Below the pieces are notes generated by a model that was not told the origin of the DNA, searched no databases, and saw only the letters and a program-made list of their open reading frames with translations. This document shows, in pieces, positions 21,094 through 36,000 of a stretch of 64,000 nt of DNA. A program made the translations under genes and the position numbers. The stretch covers positions 5,895,108 through 5,959,107 of the forward strand of contig OU452222.1 in assembly GCA_911728455.2 (NCBI GenBank), given 5' to 3'. Position 1 is the first letter of the stretch. Every line of letters starts with the position of its first letter. Source of the DNA: Marthasterias glacialis (Eukaryota > Echinodermata > Asteroidea > Forcipulatida > Asteriidae).

Positions 21094-22419
21094 TTACACA
21101 ATAACCCAGTTAGTCGACCTAGTCGACCAAGAACACACAAAGCAAAGGAGTTGAGCTTGAGCACAAAGTCCTTTGTTTTTAATCAAGCTGAAGTTTTAGC
21201 AATGTGCAATTTTTGTGTGTGCATTGTTCATAGCCAAGTTAAGAAAGCCTGGAAAGGGAAAGAGCTGATCTTGGTTATTGAAAAAAACAAACATGGGTTG
21301 CTATAATGCAATAGTAAAAACACCAAAGACAATCAAAGTGTAAAAATTCCATGAATCTTCTGTTGTGGTTATCAAGAAAAAAAAATACATATATAAAAGT
21401 TGTTTCTATGGAGATTTTTTGCACGTTCTGATTTTTTTAATATTGTTTTTTTAATTTGGCTAATCAAACTGAACGATTATTATTTTCTTGTACATAAAAG
21501 TATTTAGATGAGAGAGCATTTGGATCCTGGTACAAACTTTCACATTTAAAATCACCAATTTGTTTTTTGGATGTATGATGCGTGAAGTTGTTTGTCCAGT
21601 TCAAAACATATTTTGATCTAATTTACAGCCATCGAAATAATGAGTTTGCATTTTAAGTGCCTGTTTATGACATGTGGTCGTTACTTAAGAAAAAAAAAAC
21701 TTTCTCTGTATTCAGTAACTTGTATTGGGAAGCATTGTTAATGTGTAGTATTTAGCTTGTAAAAAACATTTACTGGGAGGAAATTTCCCTGTTTTTTCTC
21801 CCAATTTTTTCCCCCCTTTATTTTGAGATCTTTAAAAAGAGACTTTTCTGTTAAACAGACGCACTTATTCTTTTTGCCTTTTATTTGGAAGATTATTGAA
21901 TAGAAATGTTTTCATTATACAAATGTTGTTTAACATTTTCCAAAGCACAGCAGGAATTGTATATAAAGAAAGCTAAAGTTAAAATATAATGTAGTAAATA
22001 TTAGAAAGTATGATAGACCCCTTGCATCAATGTCACACACAGCTACTGTCTGGCATGCTTGGGAGTCTGATTGCGCGTAAAAGTTACAATAAGCGTGTAA
22101 ACGCTGCGTTGTCTAAAACACAACCTCACTGTATAACACATGGCACAACCAAGATCATTGTGATGATGATGATGTGTGAATTGGGTCAATTTCTTCCTAT
22201 TTCAAACTCTTTATTACATATTGGCACTTATAATGGGTGCAGCCATGGTGGTCTTTTGTTACTCCCTGGCAGTTACAGTTAAACACAGCCCAAAGCGAGG
22301 CAGAAGGGAAGAATAGTCTGGTACCCAATTACCACAGTGCATAATGGAATCCAAGAAAGCATATATCGGGTAAAAGGCTTTTACACCTTTTGTATAATGT
22401 TCGTAAAATGTAGGCTCTT

Positions 22420-22572
22420 TGTGAAACCCTGGCTTCGACTTGGGTTCTGGCTTAGGCTCTGTCAGTTTTTTTGAAAACTTGCGCATTTAACATGAAGCTT
22501 CAAACAGTAGAAGGAGCCTAAGCCAAAGACCAATCCGGAGACCAAGCTGAAGCAGTGGTTTCATAAAGGGCC
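22420..22572. repeat. Inverted repeat
   Basis: TTTGTGAAACCCTGGCTTCG and GGCTTAGGCTC on the left are complementary, imperfectly, to GAGCCTAAGCC and GAAGCAGTGGTTTCATAAAG on the right. A decayed MITE is likely. Confidence 0.4.
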
Positions 22573-23003
22573 GTAGTCTTTCCTGGATCAGAATCAAAGA
22601 CACATAAACACTTTCAAAGTGTAAAAACATAAAAGGGTTTCAGCACATGCCATGATGTCAATTATTGTTTAATGTACTCGGTTGAAAACACGTCAACTCT
22701 TGAGTTTTGCCTTCCACAATCTTTGAAAGTGTTCAGGCTTGGATGAGATTGTCAAATCTTGGGTAATGTACCTTCTTCCAATTGCCTTTAATTTCTAAAA
22801 TGTACCACCAGTTTGCTAGCCATTTTAAACTTAAATAGTGCGTTCAAACCAACTTCAATATGATTTGACTGTTTATTAAAAAAAACAACACACAAACAAT
22901 TTTATTGAAATAGCCCAAAATTGTCAGATTTCTTTGCATATATTTTGATTCTGATCAAACATACAGACATTTATAAACACTTGAACCAGGGCCATGTTTG
23001 CAC

Positions 23004-23118
23004 AAGGACCATTTGTCAACTAACGGCTGATATTAACTGGTATTAATATGCTCAACATGTGTTGGGTACCAGGCAATATCGACCACTAGTCAACAAATGG
23101 TCTTTGTCCGAACTTGGC
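23004..23118. repeat. Hairpin MITE-like repeat
   Basis: AAGGACCATTTGTCAACTA on the left pairs with GTCAACAAATGGTCTTTGTC on the right, separated by about 60 bases. Confidence 0.5.
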
Positions 23119-24899
23119 TAAAGATGTACTTATCCTTGAATGGGTAGACAATTCTGGAGGGCACTGCAATGAGTAAAATCTCAAGCTTTTATTGTAACAT
23201 TTAAAAGGATTCAAGGCACAAGGCGATAGGCATGAAGTGTTTTTTTTTAACCTGATAGTCACTTCAGGAACAAGCGAATCCTGTTGTTTGGCCTTGGTGC
23301 ATCTGTAGTGTTGTCAGCCATGGTTTTCTTCCTAGTTTCATTTGATTTTTCAATTGTTTTTGCTCTCCGGGAAAATCATTATGATTGTTATTAAATAACC
23401 CTACAAAGCCATCATGTAAGTTGGCCCTTGTACTTCGTTTTAAAGATTTATTTTGTTTGTTTCTTCCCAAGTATCAAGTATCAAGCCTGGGCCCAATTTC
23501 ATAGCTCTGCAAAGCAAAAACTATTGCTGAACTTTGTTCTGCTAAACAAAAATGAGGATACCTTCCATAGGTGGTACATGTGGAATGGTATTTTGGCCGG
23601 TAACTTCATTCTGGTAAGCATGATTTTGTTGTGCTTAAGTGGTTCTTTGAAATTTTGCGGGTTGTCAACACTATGTGTGCATTTACTTTTTTTTGGGGGG
23701 GGGGGGGGGCAATTTACCAAAGCTGCATACCAACTGTTTTAACTTCCTAAATTAAATCATGACATGGATTGTTCTATTCCCTGCCTGTATATGCCATGCT
23801 TGTTAATAGCACAACGCATGTAACATTACGTAAGACTCTGGTTGCGTTACACCTTCTTTGGCTACAGTCACTTTGGTAAACCTGATATTGACACCAAAAG
23901 AGAAAGACAAAAGTTTTTAAAGAAACGCTGACAAATTCAATCTGTGACATTTGATAACACGTTGTTTCTAATGGTTTACATCGTAATTGTATGTTCATTA
24001 CATGTGATTTTTTCATTCTACAGAGTATTGCAGTTGATGACATGACAAATTAATAAAACTTGATTGAACTGAAAAACAACAAATGACTCCATTAATTAAT
24101 ATATTTTATTTGTTCGTTTATTTTTCTAAGCTCCGATTATAATGTCAATGTTAATTTTGTGATTTTAAATGTACATTTACCGCATTTCATTTTATGGCTC
24201 GGAAGGCAAGATCTTCTTGTTCAACTCTGGTACTTTTTGTTTTTGAATTTCCTACCGTGGGATTGATTCTCTGTGATGCCCAAGGCCTACTGGATAATTT
24301 AACGACAAAAGGAGAGTTGTAAAGAAACAAATCAAGAACGATTTTGCATGTCTGTTATGCAACCTCTAATCTCAAATTACACTCCAGTGTGAAGAGAAGC
24401 AATTATGGTTGTTACACAAGCATACATAAATTTGGCCAGAAAACATGCCCTTACTGAGACATAAAGAGAAAACTTCAGTCATTATGTCTGCTAGGCCAAG
24501 GTAATTTAGTTTATTTGAAATGCATTCATACGTTAATACATTGCACTTGAATTCTTTATACATATATACAGTAGATTAAGATTATTTATTGATTAATAAA
24601 TGAATCCCCTCAAATAAATTAAATCAATTTCATGCAGTTCTAATACAAAGAAAAATAGAAACAACCTGTGGGGTCAAACTCCATTCTTGCATCTTGCAAA
24701 AAATGCATCTTTGAAAAAAAATCTCAAAATCACCAGAAAATAGTCTGTCCCCTTTATTTGCATAAGAATCACGGTGCTCATGTTTCTTCTGGGATGCAGG
24801 AAACTTTACACAGATTAAATAATATGGCACTCAAAACCGTTAAATAGTGAAGCTCATGGCGCTCAAACATTACCCCTGGTCACTGGGCCATTTTTATTT

Positions 24900-25150
24900 C
24901 ATTCCTTAAACCATCTCAGCTCCCTGGGGAGTATACAGCCTGTGCTGCCAAGTATGTAGCGCACCAAGCTAAATCAATCACAAGAACCATCCCTGCCCTC
25001 ACAGGTACCCATTTACTCCTGGGTGAAGAGAAGCAAATGTAGTTATCTTGCTCAAGGACACACGTGCCATGGCCAGGATTCCCACCCCACACACTGATGA
25101 CTTGGCCACCATAACTTAAGTCCAGTGCACAAGACCGCTCAGCAAAGACA
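24900..25150 (-). mobile_element. SINE family A, minus strand
   Basis: Reverse complement of the 16482-type SINE: CTCCCTGGGGAGTATACAGC, CATTTACTCCTGGGTGAAG, CTTGCTCAAGGACAC, and the decayed tRNA-like head near 25100-25150. Confidence 0.65.
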
Positions 25151-25249
25151 CACCACTGAAACAAAAACAAGATAACAGAGAATGCCAACAGCTAACATTA
25201 GACACATTGAACTGATTAAAGCCAAAGAATCATAGCACTAACTCTTGCT

Positions 25250-25508
25250 CATTGGGCTTGAGGCATTCCTGAAACCAATTTAGCTCCTTAGGAACATGCA
25301 GCACCAACAACCAAAATTGGTAGCCAATCATTCATACCAAAAATGTCCACCCTTCAGGGTAGCCATTTACTCTTGGGTGATGACAAGCAGTGATGGTCGG
25401 AAGTGTCTTGCTCAAGGATCAAAGTCCTGTGAGTGGGATTCGAACCAACACCCAATGACTCAACAATCAGAACTTGAGTCTGATGCCCAAAACTGTTCAG
25501 CCATGACA
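25250..25508 (-). mobile_element. SINE family A, minus strand, diverged
   Basis: A second reversed copy close to the first. It shows AGCTCCTTAGGAACATGCAG, CTCTTGGGTGATGACAAGC, CTTGCTCAAGGATC, the reversed B box GGGATTCGAACC and an ACTTGAGTC head remnant. Confidence 0.6.
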
Positions 25509-26687
25509 TGAACGACACAACCCCTAATTACATTAGGCAGCTTTAGCACATTCAAATTTGCTTAACAAAGTGTCACCAGCCAAAATGCTATATGATTTAC
25601 ATTACCGTAGTGACTCTGGTTTCCTAGTAATTTTTGCTAAGCATACATACATCCACTATTAAAAATATATTTCTGCTTTATACTACAAAGCAGTGTTTCC
25701 CCTGGCTGATAACCAGAGCGAGGTGATCAAAAATTCAAATTGATGACTGAAGCCAAATTTACACAGTCTGCAAACTGACAAGAAAGCAGCAACACAAATG
25801 CCCCATGATTCGAACTGCACAATCCAAATTATGGGTTCTTGATTAAAGAAAAGCCTCATAAATTACATAAAATGAACATTTTTCATTAAGTATTTTCCTT
25901 GGGACAAATCGTCTGAATGGGCAGGGGGAAATTTGGTATTGGTTCTTCATGTAGCTGTTATGACATGGCTAACTTGCCTTACTAAAAAAATCTCTTATTT
26001 CTACTTCAATGATGTAGCTGACCCATGGAAAATAAATCAAGGAAAATGCTGAGCTCAATTGTCACCTATGTCTGGTGCCTCAAGCCCTCTATGTTAGCAA
26101 TGGACTTGGAGTATGAATACCATGTGACATGCCTGAATGGCAAAATTAACCAGATCAACCCATAGGAAAGCTGAACTTTGCCATACAGTTAAAAATGGCA
26201 GCACGCATGATTTGCCCCAAGGTAGATACACACAGATTATTACATACACAGCTTTCTCCAGGTTCCATTTTGTATGAGCTGGCCTCTATTACTATTTCCA
26301 TTGTTCAAACCATTATACAAAAATTGGATGCATTTGAGTGCATTGTCGCAGAATATAATCACGGGGTGATGTTTGGACTCATTCCATTTCATAAGGTGAA
26401 GCCGAGGGGAATGGAAAAGCCAGATTTCACCAAGGGATTATATTCTGTGACAATTCACGAACGCAAAGCATTCAATATTTGTTTTCTTTAATTCACACAT
26501 ATATCCTTGTCATGTGATTTTTTTTGACAAAAAAAAAAGCAACCTAAAATAGACACGGTTCCTCCTCTACCCCACGCTCTGAAAATAAAAAAGCCAAACT
26601 TTTAAACGACGTGGATGACTCCATGTAGACATCCACCTTGTCCGCCGTGACACCACCTTGCCTTGTTTGGACGAATGGGCGGGAACG

Positions 26688-26693
26688 TTTATT
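26688..26693 (-). terminator. EXOC2: Candidate EXOC2 poly(A) signal
   Basis: First AATAAA I find on the minus strand below the EXOC2 stop codon, about 325 bases away. Not supported by any other signal. Confidence 0.25.
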
Positions 26694-27018
26694 TTGGGTA
26701 CGACACTGCGAATTAAGCATCGAAAATCCAGATTTGTTGTCCTATACTTATCCATATACAACAGTCCAATGTCACGGCACTAAATACAAGGTAAAATCAA
26801 GTATGACATATGAAGCGTGTTCAACCAATCAAATGACAAGAATCTGTGTGTGTAGTATATAAACAATATCATCATGCTTTAAGTGAAATCCTGCTTGACA
26901 TCATTTCCTGATCATTTTGTATAAAAATAACACTTCTTTTAAGTAGTTCAAATTTTCTACAAGGTATATTTCTTGAAATGAACGGAATGAAAGCAAGTCC
27001 ACAAGGAGGCGGATGTTT

Positions 27019-30000
27019 CTAGTAGAAGGAGTTGGAATCCAAAGAATCTGTGGTGAAACAAGAGAGTTGAAATCTCATCTCGTTTTGGAACACAATTTGA
27101 AGATCCTCTAACAATCTAGAAAGAAAGAAATGGATGACAGTTTATCTTAGCATTTAGATAAATTCCAACTTATGAAAAATAAGTAGTTATTTAGCCATTA
27201 TTAGTCCCTGAAATGCAATGACCAAAATCATAACAGTGCAATATAGTTTTTTCTATAGTTGTTTTTTGTTTTCTTTTTATGTAAAGTAATAAACCACAAA
27301 GGAAAGTGACTGGGTAAAGTTAATTCAATTTTTGGGTAAACAAAGAAAAATTGACAAGAACAGCATTTGAACCTGCGACCTCTAGATTAACGGCCCAGTG
27401 CTCTACCAGCTGGGGTATCTAGCCCAATCATGACGGTCTCCCTATTTTGTCAATACCTTTTGTTTGCTTCTTGTTGTACTTGTTGTTAGTATTTTTTTCA
27501 TTTTGATGTGGAAACCAGGTCCCCATTTAGTGGCCCTATGTGCCTGTTCAGAGTTTCCCTTTAGCACCACATGTCGGATTTTGGTGTTTTGTGCAGTAAA
27601 GGTAATAAACTAAACTCAACTAAACCAAACTTAACTAATATCTGCATTTTTCGTTTATTTACCTTTTCCTCTCTGCCGTTGATAGCTCAGGTACCCCATC
27701 TAAAGCCTCTTTAAAAGAATCACTGACACAAGAAGAACAAAAGAAAAAAACTTCAGTTTTGGTCTTGACCAATGTCTGATTCAGTGTGGCAACTCAGGCT
27801 TGATTTTCTGCTTTACAGAGCCTGGCCCAATTTCACCATGTCACATGTACCAACTGTGACCGATTTCCTGCTTTGTCAAACTTGCTAAGCAGAAAGTTGT
27901 TAAGCAAACATTTCTGCTTAAGCAGCTCATTGAACAGGGCCCTGGTGTATTTAACAACCATTGGATCACAAAGCTTGCCTGGACCCAATTTCATGGCTCT
28001 GCTTACCGTGGAATTGTGCGCTTATGCCCTGTCATAGCCAATAGAAGTACACGCTTTACAGGGTGCAGAATTCTTTGGTAAACAGTGCCATAAAATTGGG
28101 CGGTGGTGACAAGAGCCCACCTTGATTTCTCAATTTCTAAGAAGAGTTAGAAAATCATTACATAAATATAAAGAGTTAGCAAAAAGCACTTAAATATCCA
28201 TCAACAGACTTTAAGACTTAAGGCTAACAAATCCCACTCAATGGTCTACCTTTTCTTGTAATGAAGTGAACCTTTACAACAATCAGTTTTTTTTTACCAG
28301 TATTTATATAACTACAAAGAGTAAATAAAAAGCACAGAACCATCCATCAACAGACACAGAGCTAACACCCTGATTTAATAGTTCTTATTGCATTGATATA
28401 AGGTGGGACTGCAGATAAATTTCAGTCATAATTCAAATAATTTCAAGACTTATGTGACCAGTCACAAAATACACAACTATTGATCCCTTGACAAGGAACG
28501 CACCTCCACACACTGCTGGTCTACCATTTCCACCATTTTGGGAGTCAATTTCTTTGGTGTACATTTTGATTCCCAAAACGGCACACAGGATATGCACATG
28601 TAAGTTTGTTGTACATCATGAAATGGGTGTTTAAATTGGCCTTTTTTGAGTTGAACACTCATCAAGCAATGAGAGTGGGCAAATCAACACTGAACATCTA
28701 GACAGATGATAGATTTTGAAATAAATCAAACTGCACATTGACATCAATGAACAGAATAAAAATAAGTCAACAAGTTACAGCATCATGCAATAAAGGTTAC
28801 TGATGAAGCCCTTACCTAGTTCCAGCATTCCTATATGCAGTCAATGCCTGTTCTATCGTAGCAAGTTCAAGACGAGCATGTATCGCTCCATTCTGACTGA
28901 ACTCAATGATGCATCCCATCAGGCGAGCCATCTCATCTGAGATTGCCTCTAGGACCCTGGCCATCACCCTGGGCATGAAGGCTGGAGCGATGGCATGGAC
29001 CTCAGCATGGATACCAACAGCAGCCATGATGGCCTCCTTGATGTAGGGCCGCACTCCTAGGTCAAGACAAAGTGAAAAAAAAACAATCGGATCAAACCTC
29101 TGTTCACTTTTGATCTGATTTGATTGTTTTTTGGTGTGATAATATTCTGTTGAATGAGAAATACTATTCCCATGCATAAATAGGACTTTTTGGTTTATGT
29201 GGATGGGAGTAACAGTGAATGTCACATGATGTAACTTCAACCAATCAAATGACAAGGATCTGTATGTCAGTTATATAAAAATGAGTACACTCCTTTTCAA
29301 ACCGATGATGTCTCATATGGAGGGAGAGGAGAACTTCTTTCAGGAAGCAGTCTATACTGTGTTAACACTTATTTGTTATGATGTAGACAGGTAGAGGGTT
29401 TGCACTTTGAAATGAAACATTATACCTTTTGGCGTTGGGCAATCACTCCAGTCAAAGTGGCCAACGTACATCCCGGGTTCTAGGGCCCCAACCAGAGGGT
29501 CCGTCTTCTGCTCACAGTACGCCTCAAAGATCTTCTCATCCAGCTCAATGTAAGCTTCTTGAGCATTCTGTTTCCATAATCAAAATAGTTACTTATGAAA
29601 TGGCGATCGTTCCGAAAGAAAAAAAGTTGGGAGAGGGGAGGGTCCCACGTTTTTGGAAGGATGGAAGTCTATTTTTAGCACCTTGATGAAGGTAACATTT
29701 ATTACACAACAATTTAATTTTTCCAGATCTTGCTAGAAAAGTATAAAAAACAAAACATTTGTGTTTCTGGGCCACAAAAATACCTTGTATATTCCATGTT
29801 TTTGGCTACAACCATGCTTGTATCTTCCAGTTTTTAAGACATAGTAACATGCATGAAACAGTTCGGGACCAGTGAAAAACCTCATATAAACCTGGGTCTT
29901 GTATCTTCCAGGCTCGCATTAATGAGAGTCAATTGTAGATGTAGAAACAGGTAACAATATCATGTAGGCATTATAGACATGTACAATAGCATGGAAGAAA

Positions 30001-33000
30001 GATATCGTGGATTAAGATTAATTATTTTTCAAACTGCTGTTTCGGAGACTGCTTACTATTAAAAAGAAATTTAATACCAAAATAAAGCTGACTTCTTAAT
30101 ATTCTTTGGGACATTATGCTTTATAGGCAGTTCTTTACTTGACTCACCCTCTCCATCTCCAGCATGCAAGGGTATCCTTGCTTCTTGAACTGCTCTACCA
30201 GGTTGGGAATGACATACTGAGATACATGGTTACAGTTACTCAAAACGATCACCAGACATTGCTCCTGGAAAGTAGAACAACAAGCAAACAGATGCCTTTT
30301 TACAATATATAGACTTCCTGCATGTGTGCGATGTCACAAGCTCAAACAGCGCCCTCACTGAGGTCAAAGAAAGACCTATCGTTGCTCATACGGGCAAACT
30401 GGTTCTTCATCTGGGCCCAATTTCATGGCTCTGCTTACTGCGTCATTCTGCGCTTACGAAGACCATTCACTGCTTACGAGGTTAGCGGAGAATTTCTGCG
30501 CTAGCTGTGTAAGCATGGAATTCTTAGTTACGTGAACTACGCACGTGCACAAGCAAAAATTCCTTGCTAACCCGTGAAATACGCTTAAGTAAGCGCGGAA
30601 TTTTCTGCTTCCCCAAGCGCTGATTTTTTGCTTACTGTAAGCAGAGTCATGAAATTGGGCCCTGATCCACCCTGACAAAAAGTATTCATTAACTGATGTA
30701 GCTTTAATGATTTGAGCTTGCACCGGAAAACCAACATGTTCTTAAAGTACTATTTGTACGCGTTGCCATACGCATCACACAATAATGTGCAAGCTACACA
30801 TTATTGCAATTATGCGTACAGCAACGCATACAAACCTCTCTACTGAAATGAACAATGTTAAGGGGAAGCGGTCTTTTCTAGATCTAAAGAAGAAACCCCT
30901 AATGACACCTAGCATATTGAGTTTAAGGAAGTATAAACACTCTCTTCATCACTATGAACAGGCAGCCTAGAGGTTTGCTTTGATAGTAGGATCACGTCTT
31001 TCAAAGCAAAGAGAGATCTTTTGAAAAGTTTGAAGGAAAATTCTGACAAATCACAGCCCTAAGCCCGATTTCAGAGAGCTGCTTTTAAGCACATAAATCA
31101 CCCAAGTACAAAATAAGAAAAAGGATTACCTGTCAAAATCCTTACGCCAAGTTGGTCAACAATTTTGCTTTATACCGGAATAATGTTACAAGCCAAAATA
31201 TCATATCACAATGAGTCTGTAACTGGTTTCCTGCTTATAGTTTTGCTTAGCAGACAATTGTAAAGCTCATTTTTCTGTTTTAAACAGCTGAATGAAATTG
31301 ATTCCTGGAAATACTAACCTAGGGCATTATTACACAAACTTTGATATCAGGAAATAAAGTCTTAAAAAAAAAATCCTGCCGCAGACATTAAACAATCTAT
31401 GCAATGCAGTGAGGTATATTTACGTACCATTGAGGGAAGACTATCTTCAGCTGACTGGAACAATGATACGGGTATTCTCATCTGGGCCTCAGATAACCTA
31501 CAGACAGACAGATACTTAGGATATATCATCTCAAGCCATGTGTGAGTCAACATCAAGCATTAATTACCCAACTTGCAGGGACTCTTGACCATTAAATGGC
31601 TGAGTATCACAGAGCATGAAGGAGCAGTCACAAAGCACGGTATTTGATTGGCCACCAAATTCTACCAAAACTTATGCGTAATATGTAACAATGACTGTAT
31701 GACGACATGAAATCACAAACTGCATGTTTACCAATTTAATCACAATTTTTGGCTACAAAATCCAATGAACTTGAAAATACAATTCCACTTATTATCGGTT
31801 GCAGAGGTGGGATCTCTACTTCATGATTAAAGTCATTCATACAAGTTGAATTGAATCTAATAAGCACCTTCACAGTAATATACTTTGCACACGCATTGCC
31901 GTCTGCGACTCGGCGCTCGAACTTCCACGCACCTTCCAGACACATGCGTGAAGATCTAGCACCGCACGCAGACGTCAACGAGTGTTCAAAATAAACAAAT
32001 CTGCCCCTTGAACAAGATGGTGCGTATAACTGGCTTCTACCAGTATGAAAATGATGTTACCAAGAGTAGAAAGATTGAGATTTTTCCTTATTGAATGTAT
32101 CAAAAAGAATTTCGTAGGAAAAGTAGGTATCAATGCAAATAATTGTGCATGCAATATGTTTGGGCCAACAAGGGAAACTTGAACTCAATCCCCAAGTTTG
32201 GTTTTGCAACCTCTTCAGGAAACACTGCTATTACCCCACAAGAGAAATAGACCCTACTCAATGACATCACATTTCTATATCAATGCAGGAGGTCTGCCAT
32301 GCTGGAGTACGACGCACATGTAGGATATGCATGCGTGGTGCCATCCAGCATTGAGTTTTGTAGCATGTGTTGTTGCAGTTCTAATGAAGTGCGTGCGTGA
32401 TGCTAGCTTGTATAATCCAGCATGGCAAGCGATAAAATAGTGAGGTCATAGTGTGCGCTAACCTGAGTCTGTGAGTGTCAGCTTCAGTCTCACCCATGAA
32501 CGCAAGCTGCTCAAGACAACCAGCAAATGCCTATATAAATCAAGACAATTACCAAATGTTTTTTTATAAATAGATCACACGACACTCAATGCCTTTCAGG
32601 ACATTGTTTTAACCACAAAAGTTTAACTACATTATTGGGAAAGTAAAATATAGCAATAAAATAAATGGAAGTAAAATAAATTTGACAAATCAACAAAAAA
32701 AACTGAGAACTAGACTTGACCTCAAGTTCTGGTTACTTGTAAGCAATAAGGACTTTTGCCCATTTGATCATGTTATAATTAAACCTATGTAATGATTACA
32801 CAATTTGTTCTGCATGTAGTCTAGAATCTTTGAGGTTTTGTAGCGTCCTCATCCCAAATTTCTATTTTGTATTAATGTTAATTTTAACAAATTATTTTAA
32901 TTACATAAAAAACTTCATTTGTTTTCAAAAAAATTGCTTAAAAAATAAAATTAGCTGTTGTAAACTGCTTACCAACCAGAAGGACCTGTTGTATAAATGC

Positions 33001-36000
33001 AAAAAATGTTAATGGCCTCACGTTTCAACCCTAGCAGAAGCAGAGTCTTTCTCAAAGGCTTTGAGAAAGACTTTGCCAGGGTTGAAATGTGAGGCCATTA
33101 ACAATTTTTTGCAAAAAAAATTGCTATGAGTATTTTTAACTGCTTATGAGTTAATTGTTGATTTAAAACAGTTGAGTTACATACTAAAACCCTGAAAACT
33201 TTCTTTTCTTATTTCAGATTTCTGAGGTGTGTTATAAAACAAATATGGACTGACATTTCAGGTCATTAGTTCACGTCTATCTCCTCTCGGGCCTTGGAAT
33301 GACCAGAGGAGGGTCCAATTTCCCTCGGCCTTTGGCCTGGGGGGAAATGGGACCCTCTTCTGGTCACTTACAGTCCCTTGGGGTGCATAGACGTGCGTTA
33401 GTGACCTCATTGCCAGTGCATATGTGTATATTAGATCGATTTACATTAATCAAACTAACCTTCAAGATATCCGATGTCAATGTGACAGTTTTCCGCTGTA
33501 CATCATAATCACTGAAAATCTGAGAAGAGATGAAACATTTTAATCCATATAACAGCATATCAGTCCTGGGTATGGACGCCATCTTTTATAACAATATTCT
33601 TTTAAAACCATATCCTTAATAGTAATGACGTCATCATCCTAAGTAGCGCCCTCTTGTGACAAATATGAAATTGTCCTATTTTGCTGAAAACCTGTTGCAA
33701 GTTTAGAACTTAGCACAAACTTAAGTCTGAATGTCTTGATAAGAAGTTAGTTATGGAGTCATGACGATGTCATTGGTTTTAAATAAATGCTTAAAATCAA
33801 AATTCATTATTTCAAAAATTGAACTCTTTAGAACCGCAGCTGTTATGATTTGAATCTTTGCACCATATGTGAAAGTTTGATGTATGATGTATGGTATTGA
33901 TATTTGGAAATGACTTGATTTGACCTTGTTTCCAATCCAAACTGGAAGTTTAAATATATATATAATTAAGCACCATTTAATGGTTGTTAGATTCATATTT
34001 GTATATTTTTGTTGATTTAACTAGTAATAGATCAAATAACTATTTCAGTTACTGTCATGCTGAACACCTACTTTTTGTTATAACAAAAACTTACATCTAG
34101 TTATTATTATGATCATATATTACTCATAAATAGAAACGTTTGCAGATTACTTCCTTCAAAAAAATTGACAACTGATCTTTGTTAGTGGGTTTCTTACATC
34201 TCTCTCTCCTGCCTTTTCAATGCTGACCACTTCTTGAAGATGTTGAACAACGTCTACCACCATGCTCTCAAACAAAACCGGCTGTATCAAAAGAAATAAG
34301 ACAAAAAGCTTCAGTCTCCTGACAACTGACAGACAGACTTATTGACTCCAGTACACAAGTGGCACTTGATATAATTTGTCCATACACGCCTACAAATATG
34401 GCATAACAAAATGGCCGTGTGCATCCATAAAAATGGTCTCACAACAGAGCCACCAATATTAATGACTTACACAGCAATCTACAGGACAGTTATAATGTAG
34501 TGTAGTATCTTCAACCACACACGGTGAAAAAATAGTTTTAAAAATTGCAAGAATAGTGATATTATGCTAATTTGAATACAAGTCACCAACATCATTGTTG
34601 TCCATGTAAATTGGGTGTTTCGTAGTTTATAAATATTTAAAAACCCAATTTATTTTTTAATTCTAGGAAACATTCCCATGGAACATGAAAAGGTAAGAAC
34701 TTGTCATAATATACTTCATGCTTTGATAAACAAAGAAACACATGAAAAAGAAAAAGAAGTATCAAGGTCCTAAGCTCAGTCAAGTGAATGGAACAAAGCC
34801 GTCTATGGACAAACAGGTTTGCCACATGACATTTTTAAACTACCATAGCGCAGAGACAAAATATGCATTTGCAACCTCTTTTTCATTCACTTATGTTTAA
34901 AGATAATATTTTAATACATTAAATTTTATTTTTGAAATATGTTCAAAAAGTAGGTGAAAATTGCTTTCAAAAGTGGGCTTCCTTCTTTTTGCACCACCCA
35001 GCATATCATGGGTTTTACCAGAGATGTGATTCCACCATGATCATCCATCTGAAGAACCCACGTCTCCCTGGTATGAAGACCTCTGATATCTATATACAAA
35101 CAAAAATAATTCAGTTTCAGTTTAAAACTGTAATCATATTAAAGAAACGCAAGAAAAACAAAGAAGTAACAATCATTGTTTGAAGTGTTGTGGGTACAAA
35201 TCTTGGCAGAGGTTGCCCTAGGCTGTGCTGGAGACAATGTGACAAAGTGGCGGAGCAGCAGAAGTATGGAACAGCTGAGAATAGCGACGATTGAAACAGA
35301 ACAGGTGATTTAATCCAATTTAATCAGCCTGGGACATTGCTAGGGTTAATTTCTCCACTCAACTGATTAATTCAATGAAAAGGTTAAATTGCAAAGAAGG
35401 TATATTACATATTGAAAGTGAAAAATGCACTGAAATCATTTTACAATTATTATGTCATCTTCCAGCATGCGTAAATTCTCGATCATGATTGGTTAACAAC
35501 CGTGAAATATATATCCATAACCCACAGCTGCAAACCATTATCTCATGGTGTGTATCTTATTTTTTTAGCGTACATACGCGTGCTCGTGCAAGACTTATAA
35601 TTTCAATTTTTGACTGGTAGCTGAAAGATAAATTCAATATCATACGAGCACTTATGGAACGTCAGAAATTACATATTGGACTCCAATATTAAAATTTGAA
35701 GGATCACAGCAGTAAACACGGCAAAATAAAGGATGACACCTGACACGTGTTACACCAATCAAATGACAAGGATGTGTGTGTGTGGTATATAATGGCAATT
35801 AGTGTTTAGCTGGATTCGGTTCATAAAAGTAAAAAAATTAGGCCGTTTCTGAATTAGCAGCTGTGGATGCGGCCGGATCACCACATCAACATGTGATGTA
35901 GCATGGGCTGCCCTTATCAACAGCTGTTAGCCGCAGCCTGCGACACTGCCTAATGTACAACTGAGTGGTAAATATTGGCTGGTAACTTGTTTCTGCTCAG

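Larger units (their letters stand above)
20339..27018. other. Convergent intergenic interval between USP10 and EXOC2
   Basis: No gene is recognised. It should contain the 3' UTRs of both genes. It carries repeat J (20690-21093), GATGATGATGATG near 22161, inverted repeats at about 22420-22572 and 23004-23118, a GGGCCCAATTTCAT-family copy from 23489, a poly-G run near 23697, SINEs at 24900-25150 and 25250-25508 on the minus strand, and a foldback-like stretch at about 26310-26875. Confidence 0.6.

Noticed and set aside
20755..21306. 183-codon plus-strand frame after USP10
   Set aside because: It overlaps repeat J and its hairpin and resembles no protein; the USP10 stop is clearly at 20336-20338.
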